Positions 26,988 to 35,633 of a DNA stretch of 64,000 nucleotides are shown piece after piece. The first letter of the stretch is position 1; each line of letters begins with the position of its first letter. The DNA is from Granulicella pectinivorans. Lineage in GTDB: Bacteria > Acidobacteriota > Terriglobia > Terriglobales > Acidobacteriaceae. A program made the translations under genes and the position numbers. The notes beneath the pieces are model-generated. The model had not been told where the DNA came from and made no database searches. It was given only the letters and a program-made list of their open reading frames with translations. The stretch covers positions 4,216,001 to 4,280,000 of the forward strand of contig NZ_FOZL01000001.1 of assembly GCF_900114625.1 (NCBI RefSeq), in the 5' to 3' direction.

Positions 26988-27608
26988 ATGAGCAACACTG
27001 TGCGAAGTGACGAGGGATCGCGTCTTGGTAGATGGCTGTTCGTGGGCCTGTGCACGGCATCTCGCATGGACCGAGTTGCAATGGGAATGCTACGTGTGGC
27101 TTTGGTCCTCGTGCTTGTCTGGATTGGCGGTCTGAAGTTCGCGGACTATGAGGCGGATAGCATCGTTCCCCTCGTCTCCAATAGCCCTGTTATGAGGTTT
27201 CTCTATAGACACCCTGGAGAATACCGAACCCACATGAATAAGGAAGGCGAGTTAAACCTTCAACATCGCGAATGGCACCGACAGAACGGTACCTACACGT
27301 TCTCCCACGCCTTAGGAGTCGTCATCGTAGGGATCGGGCTGTTGATCGCACTCTATCCGTTTCGTCCCTCAATCTCGGCAATAGGCAGCGGACTACTCAT
27401 TGTGATGGCCTGTACGACACTTTCTTTTCTCATCACCACTCCCGAGGCCTGGGTGCCGCCGCTCGGGGATGGCAATCACGGCTTCCCATATCTCTCGGGG
27501 GTCGGTCGATTGATCGTAAAGGATTTCATTATGTTGGCCGCGGCGGTCCTCACGTTAGCAGATGCAGCCAAGACTGCACTTGCCCGCCGAGCTCGCACGG
27601 AGTGGTGA
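26988..27608 (+). CDS. YkgB/DoxX-like membrane protein (DUF417)
   Basis: 206 residues from the ATG at 26988 with AGGAG upstream. It has four membrane helices (MLRVALVLVLVWIGGLKF, FSHALGVVIVGIGLLIALYP, IGSGLLIVMACTTLSFLIT, and a C-terminal one) and the motif FLITTPEAWVPPLGDG typical of the YkgB/DUF417 group. Members are linked to stress by reactive chlorine and aldehydes. It lies 88 bases after the hydrolase and ends one base before the next start. Confidence 0.85.
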   Translation: MSNTVRSDEGSRLGRWLFVGLCTASRMDRVAMGMLRVALVLVLVWIGGLKFADYEADSIVPLVSNSPVMRFLYRHPGEYRTHMNKEGELNLQHREWHRQNGTYTFSHALGVVIVGIGLLIALYPFRPSISAIGSGLLIVMACTTLSFLITTPEAWVPPLGDGNHGFPYLSGVGRLIVKDFIMLAAAVLTLADAAKTALARRARTEW

Positions 27609-27609
27609 G

Positions 27610-29292
27610 ATGTCAACAACCCCCACTCTCAGTTCGCTCAATGCGGATACCGAGACGTATCCGCTTCTCACCAAAGCACTGATAGATCAGTTGCGTCAGT
27701 ATGCCACGTTGCGGAGAGTAGAGAGCGGAGAGGTCCTCTATCGCTCAGGCGATCTTGCCGTGCCCCTGTACATCCTACTTTCGGCAACCGTAGAGATTGT
27801 TCAACCGGACACAGAAGGCGAGCGAGCCATCACCATCTTGTACCCCGGGATGTTTACTGGGGAGACCAGGATCATCGGCGGACAACGTGCGATTGTTTTA
27901 GCACGGGTCGTCCAATCTGGAGACATCCTGACAGTCCGTTCCGAAGATATTTGGACCTTGGCAACCAGAAACGCGCAACTCAGTGAGATATTGCTTCGAG
28001 CGTTCATTCTTCGTCGGACCATGCTGAACATAAGGCAGTTGGGCAACGTCGTCATGGTGGGCTCACAGCATTCTGCAAACACCGCCCGACTCCGGGAGTT
28101 CTTGGGACGTAATAGCCATCCGTATACCTATCTGGATCTGGATACGGATGATGGTTCTCAGGATCTGTTGGATCGATTCACCATCAGTTCTGCCGAGATA
28201 CCGATCGTCATCTGCAATGGGAAGGCGATCCTGAGAAATCCCACTCCTCGTGAACTCGCAGATTGCCTCGGTCTGAATGATGACCTTCGGCAGAACCTAT
28301 TGCGCGATCTGATTATTGTAGGGGGTGGACCGGCAGGCCTGGCGACCGCTGTTTATGCAGCGTCTGAGGGATTGGCACCTCTTCTCATTGAGAGTCATGC
28401 CCCCGGTGGGCAGGCTGGGGCCAGTTCTCGCATAGAAAACTATCTTGGCTTCCCGACTGGTATCTCAGGCCAGGAACTCGCTTCGAATGCAGCTACACAG
28501 GCGCGGAAGTTCGGCACTACGATCGCGGTCGCTCGAAAGATCGTTCAACTCAATTGCAAACGCCGACCTTATGAACTCGTGATGGATGATGGAAGCGTTC
28601 TTTTTGCTAAAACCGTCGTTATTGCTACTGGAGCTTGTTACAAGAAACCCGCAGTTCCAGATCTTGCTCGACTCGAAGGGCATGGCATTCACTATGGTGC
28701 GACTTACATCGAAGCCCAGATGTGTGTGGGTGAAGATGTTGTTGTGGTTGGCGGGGGCAACTCAGCCGGTCAAGCGGCTGTCTTTCTTTCGCAGACAGCG
28801 AGCAAAGTCTACATGCTCGTCCGATCAAAGGACCTAACAAAGACGATGTCGCGCTACCTGATCGAACGAATCAACGCGAATCCTTCCATCGAGCTGCTCT
28901 GTGAAACAGAGTTAACTCGCCTTGCGGGCGATGAATCTTTGTCGGAAGTATGCTGGGCGAATAAGAAGACCTCCCAGACTTTCACGCTTCCCTCACGTCA
29001 TGTCTTCGTCATGGCCGGCGCATCACCCAACACCGTATGGCTTCAAGGCTGTGTAGCACTCGATGACAAGGGATTTATACTCACCGGGCATAATTTGCCT
29101 TTATGCGTCCCACGCGGCTCCAGCCCAGTATGGCCTTTGACGAGGGCTCCTCAACTGCTGGAGAGTAGCCTTCCTGGCGTATTTGCGATCGGCGACGTGC
29201 GTGCGGGGAGCGTGAAACGTGTCGCTTCCGCAGTCGGTGAGGGAGCTATTGCCGTGAGTCTTGTACATCGTGTGCTCGCTGAGCTCTACTAG
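27610..29292 (+). CDS. CNBD-thioredoxin reductase-like flavoprotein
   Basis: 560 residues. Residues about 25-140 are a cyclic-nucleotide-binding-like domain (VESGEVLYRSGD, FTGETRIIGGQRAI). A glutaredoxin-like segment follows (about 145-225) without a CxxC. Residues 240-560 are a pyridine nucleotide-disulfide oxidoreductase with GGGPAGLATAVYAASEG for FAD, VVVVGGGNSAGQAAVFLSQ for NADPH and GVFAIGDVR at the end. The CATC redox pair of true thioredoxin reductases is absent (GATYIEAQMCVGED lies there). It probably passes electrons to an unknown acceptor under oxidative stress. It is tightly linked to the preceding gene. Confidence 0.9.
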   Translation: MSTTPTLSSLNADTETYPLLTKALIDQLRQYATLRRVESGEVLYRSGDLAVPLYILLSATVEIVQPDTEGERAITILYPGMFTGETRIIGGQRAIVLARVVQSGDILTVRSEDIWTLATRNAQLSEILLRAFILRRTMLNIRQLGNVVMVGSQHSANTARLREFLGRNSHPYTYLDLDTDDGSQDLLDRFTISSAEIPIVICNGKAILRNPTPRELADCLGLNDDLRQNLLRDLIIVGGGPAGLATAVYAASEGLAPLLIESHAPGGQAGASSRIENYLGFPTGISGQELASNAATQARKFGTTIAVARKIVQLNCKRRPYELVMDDGSVLFAKTVVIATGACYKKPAVPDLARLEGHGIHYGATYIEAQMCVGEDVVVVGGGNSAGQAAVFLSQTASKVYMLVRSKDLTKTMSRYLIERINANPSIELLCETELTRLAGDESLSEVCWANKKTSQTFTLPSRHVFVMAGASPNTVWLQGCVALDDKGFILTGHNLPLCVPRGSSPVWPLTRAPQLLESSLPGVFAIGDVRAGSVKRVASAVGEGAIAVSLVHRVLAELY

Positions 29293-29400
29293 CTAGCTTT
29301 AGTAGAAGCCCGTAATTGTGCGACTCACGGCAACTCACTGTGTTGATTATCAGTCCGCAATTGTCTGTCGAGCGGTCGCAATATAAATGCTTGATAAATA

Positions 29401-29475
<75 letters not shown>

Positions 29476-29572
29476 GTGTCTATTGGACTGACCACATTGG
29501 CATGGGCCGCCTCACTGTTTATATCAAAGATGGGGCCGCGGGTCAAAGTATCATGGTCCGAGGAGGATTCTG

Positions 29573-30145
29573 ATGCCTAGAATTTCGAGAATGCAACGCG
29601 ATGAGGTGCAGCCGGCGGCGGTTGCTATCTATGACCGCTATTTGCGCGACAGGGGGAATGTCCCCAATATGTTTCGGACCATGGCGCACCGGCCGGAGAT
29701 CTTCGAGACGATCATTGCGCATATGGAGGCGGTGCTGAATACCGGCACGCTGACCAAGGCGCTGAAGGAATTGGTCATTGTGCGGACCTCGCAGCTCAAC
29801 CGCACACCGTATTGCCTGGCTTCGCATACGACGATCTGCCGCAAGCTGGGGTGGTCGGAGGCGCAACTGGCGGCGCTGGACCAGCCCGGGACGGGCGAGT
29901 TCACGGAACGGGAGAAGGTTGCGATCCATCTGGCCGAGGTGATGACGCTCGATGCGCATGGCTACACCGACGCGGACTTCGCACGGCTGCGGAGCTTCTT
30001 TTCGGAGGGTGAGGTCGTCGAGCTGATGGCGGCCATCGGGCTCTTCAATTACTTCAATCGTTTTAACGATTTGCTGCAGATGGAGCCGACGCAGCCGGCC
30101 TCGAAGGAAGAGCTGGCCACGGCCGGCGTCGCCGTCCCCGCCTAG
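29573..30145 (+). CDS. AhpD-like (carboxymuconolactone decarboxylase family) protein
   Basis: 190 residues; AGGAGG sits before the ATG. The all-helical AhpD fold carries a proton-relay Glu66 (LKELVIVRTSQ), Cys81 and His85 in YCLASH. The first Cys of the usual CxYC pair is Thr78 (NRTPYC), so a normal disulfide cycle seems impossible. Peroxidase-related enzymes of this family reduce peroxides or act on lactones; this member may do neither. It converges on the next gene with a four-base overlap. Confidence 0.85.
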   Translation: MPRISRMQRDEVQPAAVAIYDRYLRDRGNVPNMFRTMAHRPEIFETIIAHMEAVLNTGTLTKALKELVIVRTSQLNRTPYCLASHTTICRKLGWSEAQLAALDQPGTGEFTEREKVAIHLAEVMTLDAHGYTDADFARLRSFFSEGEVVELMAAIGLFNYFNRFNDLLQMEPTQPASKEELATAGVAVPA

Positions 30146-31377
30146 GGGTACAGCAGGATCGCGATGCGATAGGTGCTAAAGGGGCCTTTGCCGTTCTGGG
30201 CACAGGCCCCGATGGAGGCTTGGTGGTAGCGGCCAGCCTTGAGGTGCGGGGCGAGCTGGTCGGGCAGGACATCCAGGCTGGCCGTGGTGTAACGCATGAT
30301 GAAGCCCGGTTGATTCTGGCCCTTGAACCCGGAGCTGGTGGCGCAGGTGGCGCGCGCGTCGCGATTGTCGGGGATGAGGCTCAAGCCGGCGTTGTCCAGA
30401 AGCGCTCCCACGTTGGCTTCCTGCTGCTCCAGCGTCAGGTTCTGGGTGGTACGTGCGAAGTCCTGCACAGCGAAGCGCTGGCCGTTGCGGACGACGACGG
30501 CGATCCCGATGGCGTCGACGTTGGGGTCGAGGATATTCGTGCGATGCCCTGCCGACTGCATCCAGGCGGCGTGAACGCGCTGTGCGGTAGGAGCTTCGGC
30601 TACGTTTTCGGAGATGAGGGAGAAGTGGACCCCGGCGCTGGCTCCTCGGGTGGAGAGGTCGGGTTCGCCGGGAAACTGGTGGGAGATGGTCCCGCGCTGG
30701 GCCATCTGGGCGGCGTGGAAGGCGGCGGCCTGCTCCAGGGAGGGATCCCAACGGAGCTGGGGGGCGTGTTGCTGGGCGCGCTCGCGGTTGGCGGCTTTGA
30801 AGAGCAGAAGCGCCTCGGGAGCTATCGCGGCAGCCGCAACTGATTGATTCCTCGAAGGTTGCGATTCCAGCTGTGGATCCGTTCCCGGTTCAGCGGCTTG
30901 GGATTCGATGCTTTGGGGTGGGGTGGGTCCCGAGCGATGGCCGAAGTCCTGGACAGCGTAGATCTCGCGACCGTTGATGAGGACGGCTACGCCGATGACG
31001 TTGTAGTTCGGGTTGAGGAGGTTGGCGCGATGGCCCGGAGAGTTCATCCAGCCGGTGTGCAGGCGCTCCACGGTGGGGGCGTAGGCGACGTTTTCGGCGA
31101 CAGCGTCAAAGGCCTGGCTGTAGGTCTGGATGCGGGGGAAAAGACCCAATTCTCCGGGAAACTGGTGAGAGATGTCCTGGCGCTGGGTCATGAGACGGAC
31201 GTGGTCGAGGGCCGCGGCGCTGAGGGCCGGATCGACGGCGAGCGGGGCGATTCCCTCCGCGGCACGCTCCTGATTTGCGGCTGCAACCAGATACTGCTCG
31301 GCTACGTTCGACTGGGCGCGGGCGATGGTTGCGACCGCGAGAAGGGCAAGCACGAGCTGGCGGCTGCGGAACTTCAT
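30142..31377 (-). CDS. Secreted protein with two CAP (SCP-like) domains
   Basis: 411 residues with a signal peptide (LVLALLAVATIARAQ). Two CAP domains repeat: about 28-145 and 190-305, each with an N-terminal helix containing NxERA, DISHQFPGE/TISHQFPGE, ENVAxAPT and GHRxNILNPN/DPN, plus a YAVQDF/FAVQDF strand. The linker between them is low in complexity (Pro, Ser, Gln). The C-terminal 90 residues (ATCATSSGFKGQNQPGF) carry two Cys and no known domain. The role of bacterial CAP proteins is mostly unknown. Confidence 0.9.
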   Translation of the reverse strand: MKFRSRQLVLALLAVATIARAQSNVAEQYLVAAANQERAAEGIAPLAVDPALSAAALDHVRLMTQRQDISHQFPGELGLFPRIQTYSQAFDAVAENVAYAPTVERLHTGWMNSPGHRANLLNPNYNVIGVAVLINGREIYAVQDFGHRSGPTPPQSIESQAAEPGTDPQLESQPSRNQSVAAAAIAPEALLLFKAANRERAQQHAPQLRWDPSLEQAAAFHAAQMAQRGTISHQFPGEPDLSTRGASAGVHFSLISENVAEAPTAQRVHAAWMQSAGHRTNILDPNVDAIGIAVVVRNGQRFAVQDFARTTQNLTLEQQEANVGALLDNAGLSLIPDNRDARATCATSSGFKGQNQPGFIMRYTTASLDVLPDQLAPHLKAGRYHQASIGACAQNGKGPFSTYRIAILLYP

Positions 31378-31487
31378 GATGGGTCGAACCCCGATTTATT
31401 GCGACAGTCTCCATGGTCAGATGCGGGATTTGGTCGAACCTCCCGGGTTAGAAGTGGTATGAAAAGCACAATTCATGGTCAACCGGC

Positions 31488-31658
31488 TATGCATGGTCTT
31501 CTAAAAGAGTTACGAGAGGGAGAGGCTCAATTCCCCATGTTTCACCAGGAACGTTTGGACCGGTAAAACGTGGTTTTCTGCATGGTTTTTGTGGCAAAAC
31601 GATGGAAAAGTGCGCGTTCGCAAAAGTGGTCTGTTTTCGATTCGATTATCGCCCAAAC
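31488..31658 (+). repeat. Dispersed coding-like repeat, copy 2
   Basis: This matches 4264-4096 in reverse. It reads MHGLLKELREGEAQFPMFHQ followed by ERLDR and a stop; one extra G at 'ggaccggt' relative to the other copy shifts the frame. The other frame then gives AKRWKSARSQKWSVFDSI, like copy 1. It lies in the 360-base gap between the CAP gene and the phosphoesterase gene, which otherwise holds nothing recognisable. Confidence 0.6.
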
Positions 31659-31737
31659 GACTATGACAACCCTCAAAGCGAAGATGGAGACAAAAACGGA
31701 CTTTTCGACTTCTCTTTGGGTCGACCGCATGGCGGGT

Positions 31738-32190
31738 CTAGAGGAGAGTGATGAGTTCGGGGGTCAGGGTTGCCGCGATCTGGAGGCGCGCCAGGGTGAC
31801 GGGCAGGCCGAAGCGCCGGGGGCCGGCGGAGCCCGGGTTGAGATAGAGGACTCCTTCCTGCTGCTCGAAGACCGGCTTGTGAGAGTGCCCGGTGACGACG
31901 CAGGAGACTCCGGCTTGTCTGGGGTTGATGTCGAGGTCCGGCAAGGAGTGGATGAGGTAGAAGAGGTGACCGTCGAGCTCAATGGCCTCGGTTGCGGGCA
32001 GCTCGGCACAGGGTCCGTAGACGTCGATGTTGCCTCGGATGGCCGTGACGGGAGCGATCTGCCTCAGGGCTTCGAGGATTTCGATGTTGCCTACGTCTCC
32101 GGCGTGGAGGATGTGTTCGCTTCCCTTGAGGGCTTCGAGGGTCTCGGGGCGGAGGAGGCCATGGGTGTCGGAGAGGATGCCAATCTGCAT
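31738..32190 (-). CDS. YfcE-like metallophosphoesterase
   Basis: 150 residues with the complete metal-binding set of YfcE/MJ0936-type phosphodiesterases: SDTHG near residue 8, HAGDVG, GNID, and TGHSHKP with the family's final His pair. LNPGSAGPRR near the C-terminus is also typical. It likely hydrolyses phosphodiesters in the cytoplasm. It ends the run of minus-strand genes downstream of the ABC permease (4 bases apart). Confidence 0.92.
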   Translation of the reverse strand: MQIGILSDTHGLLRPETLEALKGSEHILHAGDVGNIEILEALRQIAPVTAIRGNIDVYGPCAELPATEAIELDGHLFYLIHSLPDLDINPRQAGVSCVVTGHSHKPVFEQQEGVLYLNPGSAGPRRFGLPVTLARLQIAATLTPELITLL

Positions 32191-32194
32191 GGTT

Positions 32195-33070
32195 CTACAT
32201 TCCTACGGAGAGACGGGTGCGAGGGTCGAGGAAGTCCCGGAGGGCGTCTCCGATGAAGTTGAAGGACAGGACGGAGAGCATGACCGCCATGGCCGGGAAG
32301 AAGACCAGGTGGGGGGATTCGAAGAGGTGGGAGCGGCCGTCGTTGAGCATGGCTCCCCAACTGGCGGCGGGAGCCGGGATACCGAGGCCCAGGAAGCTGA
32401 GCGTCGCTTCGGCGAGGACGGCTCCCGCCATGCCGATGGCCGCCTGCACGATGAGGGGCTGAAGGATGTTGGGCAGGATGTGACGGGTGAGGATGCGGAG
32501 GTCGGAGGCTCCGAGGGCGCGGGCGGCTTCTACAAACTCCTTTTCCTTGACGGCCATGACCTGAGCGCGCACGAGACGTGCGTAACCGACCCATCCGGAG
32601 ATGGAGAGGGCGAGGATGAGATTGAGAAGGCCGGGCCCCAGGAACGCCACGAAGGCGATAGCAATCAGGATGCCGGGAAGCGCGAGGAAGGCGTTCGAGA
32701 CGTAGACGTTGAGGATGGTATCGGTGATACCGCCGTAGAAACCGGAGAGGCCACCGGCGACGAGGCCAAGCATTAACGAAAAAGTTACCACCGACACGGC
32801 AACGATCATGGAGATTCTCGCACCATAGATAGAACGCGAAAGAATATCGCGGCCAAGCTCGTCCGTTCCGAACCAGTGGGCGTGGCTGGGTGAGGTGAGG
32901 CGGCCAGGGAGGTCAAGTTGGGCGGGATCCTGGGGGGCGAGCCATGGAGCGAAGACTGCGCAGAGGATGAAGCCGAGAAGCAGGATGACGCCGATCGCAG
33001 CGAGGGGCTGGGTGCGGATGCGGAATGAAATCTGGGTGAACCAGCCTCGATTTGTTTGTTTTTCAGGCAC
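32195..33070 (-). CDS. dppC: Dipeptide/oligopeptide-type ABC permease, DppC-like
   Basis: 291 residues from a GTG at 33070; the frame stays open further but runs through the divergent glycosyltransferase gene. Six membrane helices are present, with an N-terminal tail, FGTDELGRDILSRSIYGAR and the EAA loop EAARALGASDLRILTRHILP, all DppC/OppC hallmarks. Its DppB-like partner lies 4.3 kb away on the same strand, with sugar-nucleotide genes in between. No binding protein or ATPase is in the window. Confidence 0.85.
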   Translation of the reverse strand: MPEKQTNRGWFTQISFRIRTQPLAAIGVILLLGFILCAVFAPWLAPQDPAQLDLPGRLTSPSHAHWFGTDELGRDILSRSIYGARISMIVAVSVVTFSLMLGLVAGGLSGFYGGITDTILNVYVSNAFLALPGILIAIAFVAFLGPGLLNLILALSISGWVGYARLVRAQVMAVKEKEFVEAARALGASDLRILTRHILPNILQPLIVQAAIGMAGAVLAEATLSFLGLGIPAPAASWGAMLNDGRSHLFESPHLVFFPAMAVMLSVLSFNFIGDALRDFLDPRTRLSVGM

Positions 33071-33160
33071 ATGATGAGCATCGCTCGTTTGTACTCGCGG
33101 ATGCAAGCTTCCCGACGTTAGAATGGGAAGACGGCCTCTAACGATTTTGAAAGGAACTCT

Positions 33161-34483
33161 CTGACCTCCCAAGCGCCAGAACGACTCCGCATCCTCGTCT
33201 ACGGGCTGAATTATTCGCCTGAGCTCACGGGCATTGGCAAGTACACGGGCGAGATGGCGACGTGGCTGGCCTCCCGGGGTCATGACGTGCGTGTTGTCAC
33301 GGCTCCCCCGTACTATCCGGCGTGGCGGGTGTGGGACGAGTATCGTGGGCAGTCCTTCCATGTGGAAGGCAAGAACGACCCAAATGTTCCGACGGTGTAC
33401 CGGACTCCGCTGTATGTGCCGGAGAAGCCGAACGGTCCGAAGCGCGTGCTGCATCTTTTCTCGTTCATGCTGGGCAGTCTGCCGGTGATGCTGCGCCAGG
33501 TGGTGTGGCAGCCGGAGGTGGTGTGGACGGTCGAGCCTACGTTTTTCGGCGCTCCGCTGGCTCTTTTTATCGCCAATGTCTGTTCTTCGGCGAGCTGGCT
33601 GCATGTGCAGGACTTTGAGGTGGACGCGGCGTTCGAACTGGGGCTGTTGCCCAAGGACGGTCCGATCCACACGTTCGCGCTGTGGCTGGAGAAGGTGTTT
33701 ACGGAGGCGTTTACGCGGGTTTCGAGCATCTCGCGAAAGATGCTGGAGCGATCGGTGGCGAAGGGCGTTCCCGTCGAAAAGACCTGCCTGTTTCCGAACT
33801 GGGTAGATGTGGACGCGATTCATCCGCAGGAGGCGTCGACTCCAAACTCGTTTCGTGTGGAGCTGGGGCTGGAGGGGAAGACGATTCTTCTTTACTCCGG
33901 CAATATGGGCGCGAAACAGGGTCTGGAGCTGCTGGCTCCGCTGGCGGAGACGTTTGAGAACGACGATTCGGTCCATTTCCTGTTCTGCGGGGATGGGGCG
34001 TTCCGTCCGCAACTGGAGACGCTGGTCGCGCACCGGAAGAATGTGACGATGCTGCCGCTTCAGCCATTTGCGCGGCTGAACGATCTGCTGAACTGCGCGG
34101 ATATTCACCTGATGCCACAGAGGGGCGGCGCAGCGGACCTGGTGATGCCTTCGAAGCTGACCGGCATGCTCTCGAGTGGGAAGCCGATTGTGGCGACGGC
34201 CGAGTTGGGAACCCAGGTGGCGCATGTGGTGGGCGGAGACCCCGTCGCCGGCATCGAAGCGTGCGGGCTGGTGGTGAAGGCGGAGGACCCGGCGACGCTG
34301 TATGAAGCGGTGGGTAAGCTGATCGCGGAGCCGGAGTTGCGCGCGAGGCTTGGTGCGGCGGCGAGACGGTATGCCGTGAAGCACCTTGGCCGCGATGAGG
34401 TATTGGGCCGGTTTGAGCGGGATTTGCTGACACTGGCGCGGAGGCCTTTGTTACAGACACGGCGCGCGAGCGATGTGACGTAA
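33161..34483 (+). CDS. WcaI-like glycosyltransferase, probable CTG start
   Basis: 440 residues if translation begins at the CTG at 33161, which has AAGGA five bases upstream. The first ATG in frame (33254) would delete RILVYGLNYSPELTGIGKYT, the conserved N-terminal strand and loop. A GT-B glycosyltransferase of the WcaI kind: NYSPELTGIGKYTGEM, PPYYPAW, LYSGNMGAKQGLELL and QRGGAADLVMPSKLTGML. It should add a sugar to a lipid-linked intermediate in exopolysaccharide synthesis. It leads the GDP-fucose genes gmd and fcl. Confidence 0.88.
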   Translation: MTSQAPERLRILVYGLNYSPELTGIGKYTGEMATWLASRGHDVRVVTAPPYYPAWRVWDEYRGQSFHVEGKNDPNVPTVYRTPLYVPEKPNGPKRVLHLFSFMLGSLPVMLRQVVWQPEVVWTVEPTFFGAPLALFIANVCSSASWLHVQDFEVDAAFELGLLPKDGPIHTFALWLEKVFTEAFTRVSSISRKMLERSVAKGVPVEKTCLFPNWVDVDAIHPQEASTPNSFRVELGLEGKTILLYSGNMGAKQGLELLAPLAETFENDDSVHFLFCGDGAFRPQLETLVAHRKNVTMLPLQPFARLNDLLNCADIHLMPQRGGAADLVMPSKLTGMLSSGKPIVATAELGTQVAHVVGGDPVAGIEACGLVVKAEDPATLYEAVGKLIAEPELRARLGAAARRYAVKHLGRDEVLGRFERDLLTLARRPLLQTRRASDVT

Positions 34484-34544
34484 ACTGAGTCTGTTCCCCT
34501 TTGGACTCTTTTGACTGACGTTTGAACTTTATGGAGGCAACGCG

Positions 34545-35630
34545 TTGAAGAAAGCCCTGATTACAGGCATTACGGGCCAGGATGGTGCATATCTGGCAGA
34601 GCTGCTTCTTGAAAAAGGCTATGAGGTGCATGGCATCAAGAGGCGGTCGTCGCTGTTCAATACGGCGCGTATCGACCACCTGTACGAGGATCCGCATAAC
34701 CCGCACCCGAAGCTGATTCTGCACTATGGCGACCTGACGGATTCGTCGTCGCTGATCCACATTGTGCAGAAGGTGCAGCCGGACGAGATCTATAACCTGG
34801 GCGCGCAGTCGCATGTGCAGGTGTCGTTCGAGCAGCCGGAGTACACGGCGGACGCCGACGCGATGGGCCCTCTGCGTTTGCTGGAAGCGATCCGGATTCT
34901 TGGTCTCGAGAAGAAGACGAAGTTCTACCAGGCTTCGACGTCGGAGCTGTATGGGCTGGTGCAGGAGATTCCGCAGAAGGAGACGACTCCTTTCTATCCG
35001 CGCAGCCCGTATGCGGTGGCGAAGATGTATGCGTTCTGGATCTGCGTGAACTATCGCGAGGCGTATGGGATCTTTGCGTGCAACGGCATCCTGTTCAACC
35101 ATGAGAGCCCGCTGCGCGGCGAGACATTTGTAACCAGAAAGATTACACGTGGGCTGGCGCGCATCAAGGTCGGTCTGCAGAAGTCGCTGTTCCTGGGCAA
35201 TATGGATGCGAAGCGCGATTGGGGACATGCACGGGACTACGTCGAGATGCAGTGGATGATGCTGCAGCAGGACGAGCCGCAGGACTTCGTGATCGCAACC
35301 GGCGAGCAGTACAGCGTGCGGGAGTTTGTGCAGCGCTGCGCGGCTCTGCTGGAGCTGGAGCTGACGTGGTCGGGCACGGGCGTCGACGAAAAGGCAGTGG
35401 ACAAGGATGGCAATGTGGTGGTGGCCGTCGATCCGCGGTACTTCCGGCCGACCGAGGTAGAGACGCTGCTGGGCGATCCCTCGAAGGCGAAGCGGGTACT
35501 GGGCTGGACGCCGCGGACTCCGTTCTCGCAGTTGGTGAAGGAGATGGTGGAGTCGGACCTGAAATCGGCGCAGCGGGATGCACTGGCGATCCAGCATGGG
35601 TTCGATGCTTACAACGTGCGGGAGACCTAA
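34545..35630 (+). CDS. gmd: GDP-mannose 4,6-dehydratase
   Basis: 361 residues from a TTG with GGAGG seven bases upstream; no ATG fits. The short-chain/epimerase fold is complete: ITGITGQDGAYLAELLLEKG, GIKRRSSLFNTARIDHLYED, STSELYGLVQEIPQ and the Tyr-Lys pair in SPYAVAKMYAFW. It makes GDP-4-keto-6-deoxymannose, the first step to GDP-L-fucose, used by the next gene. Confidence 0.95.
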   Translation: MKKALITGITGQDGAYLAELLLEKGYEVHGIKRRSSLFNTARIDHLYEDPHNPHPKLILHYGDLTDSSSLIHIVQKVQPDEIYNLGAQSHVQVSFEQPEYTADADAMGPLRLLEAIRILGLEKKTKFYQASTSELYGLVQEIPQKETTPFYPRSPYAVAKMYAFWICVNYREAYGIFACNGILFNHESPLRGETFVTRKITRGLARIKVGLQKSLFLGNMDAKRDWGHARDYVEMQWMMLQQDEPQDFVIATGEQYSVREFVQRCAALLELELTWSGTGVDEKAVDKDGNVVVAVDPRYFRPTEVETLLGDPSKAKRVLGWTPRTPFSQLVKEMVESDLKSAQRDALAIQHGFDAYNVRET

Positions 35631-35633
35631 ACC

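Noticed and set aside
32195..34384. Very long minus-strand frame upstream of dppC
   Set aside because: Only the last 291 codons resemble a protein; the rest is antisense to the glycosyltransferase gene and is open because of GC-rich codon bias.
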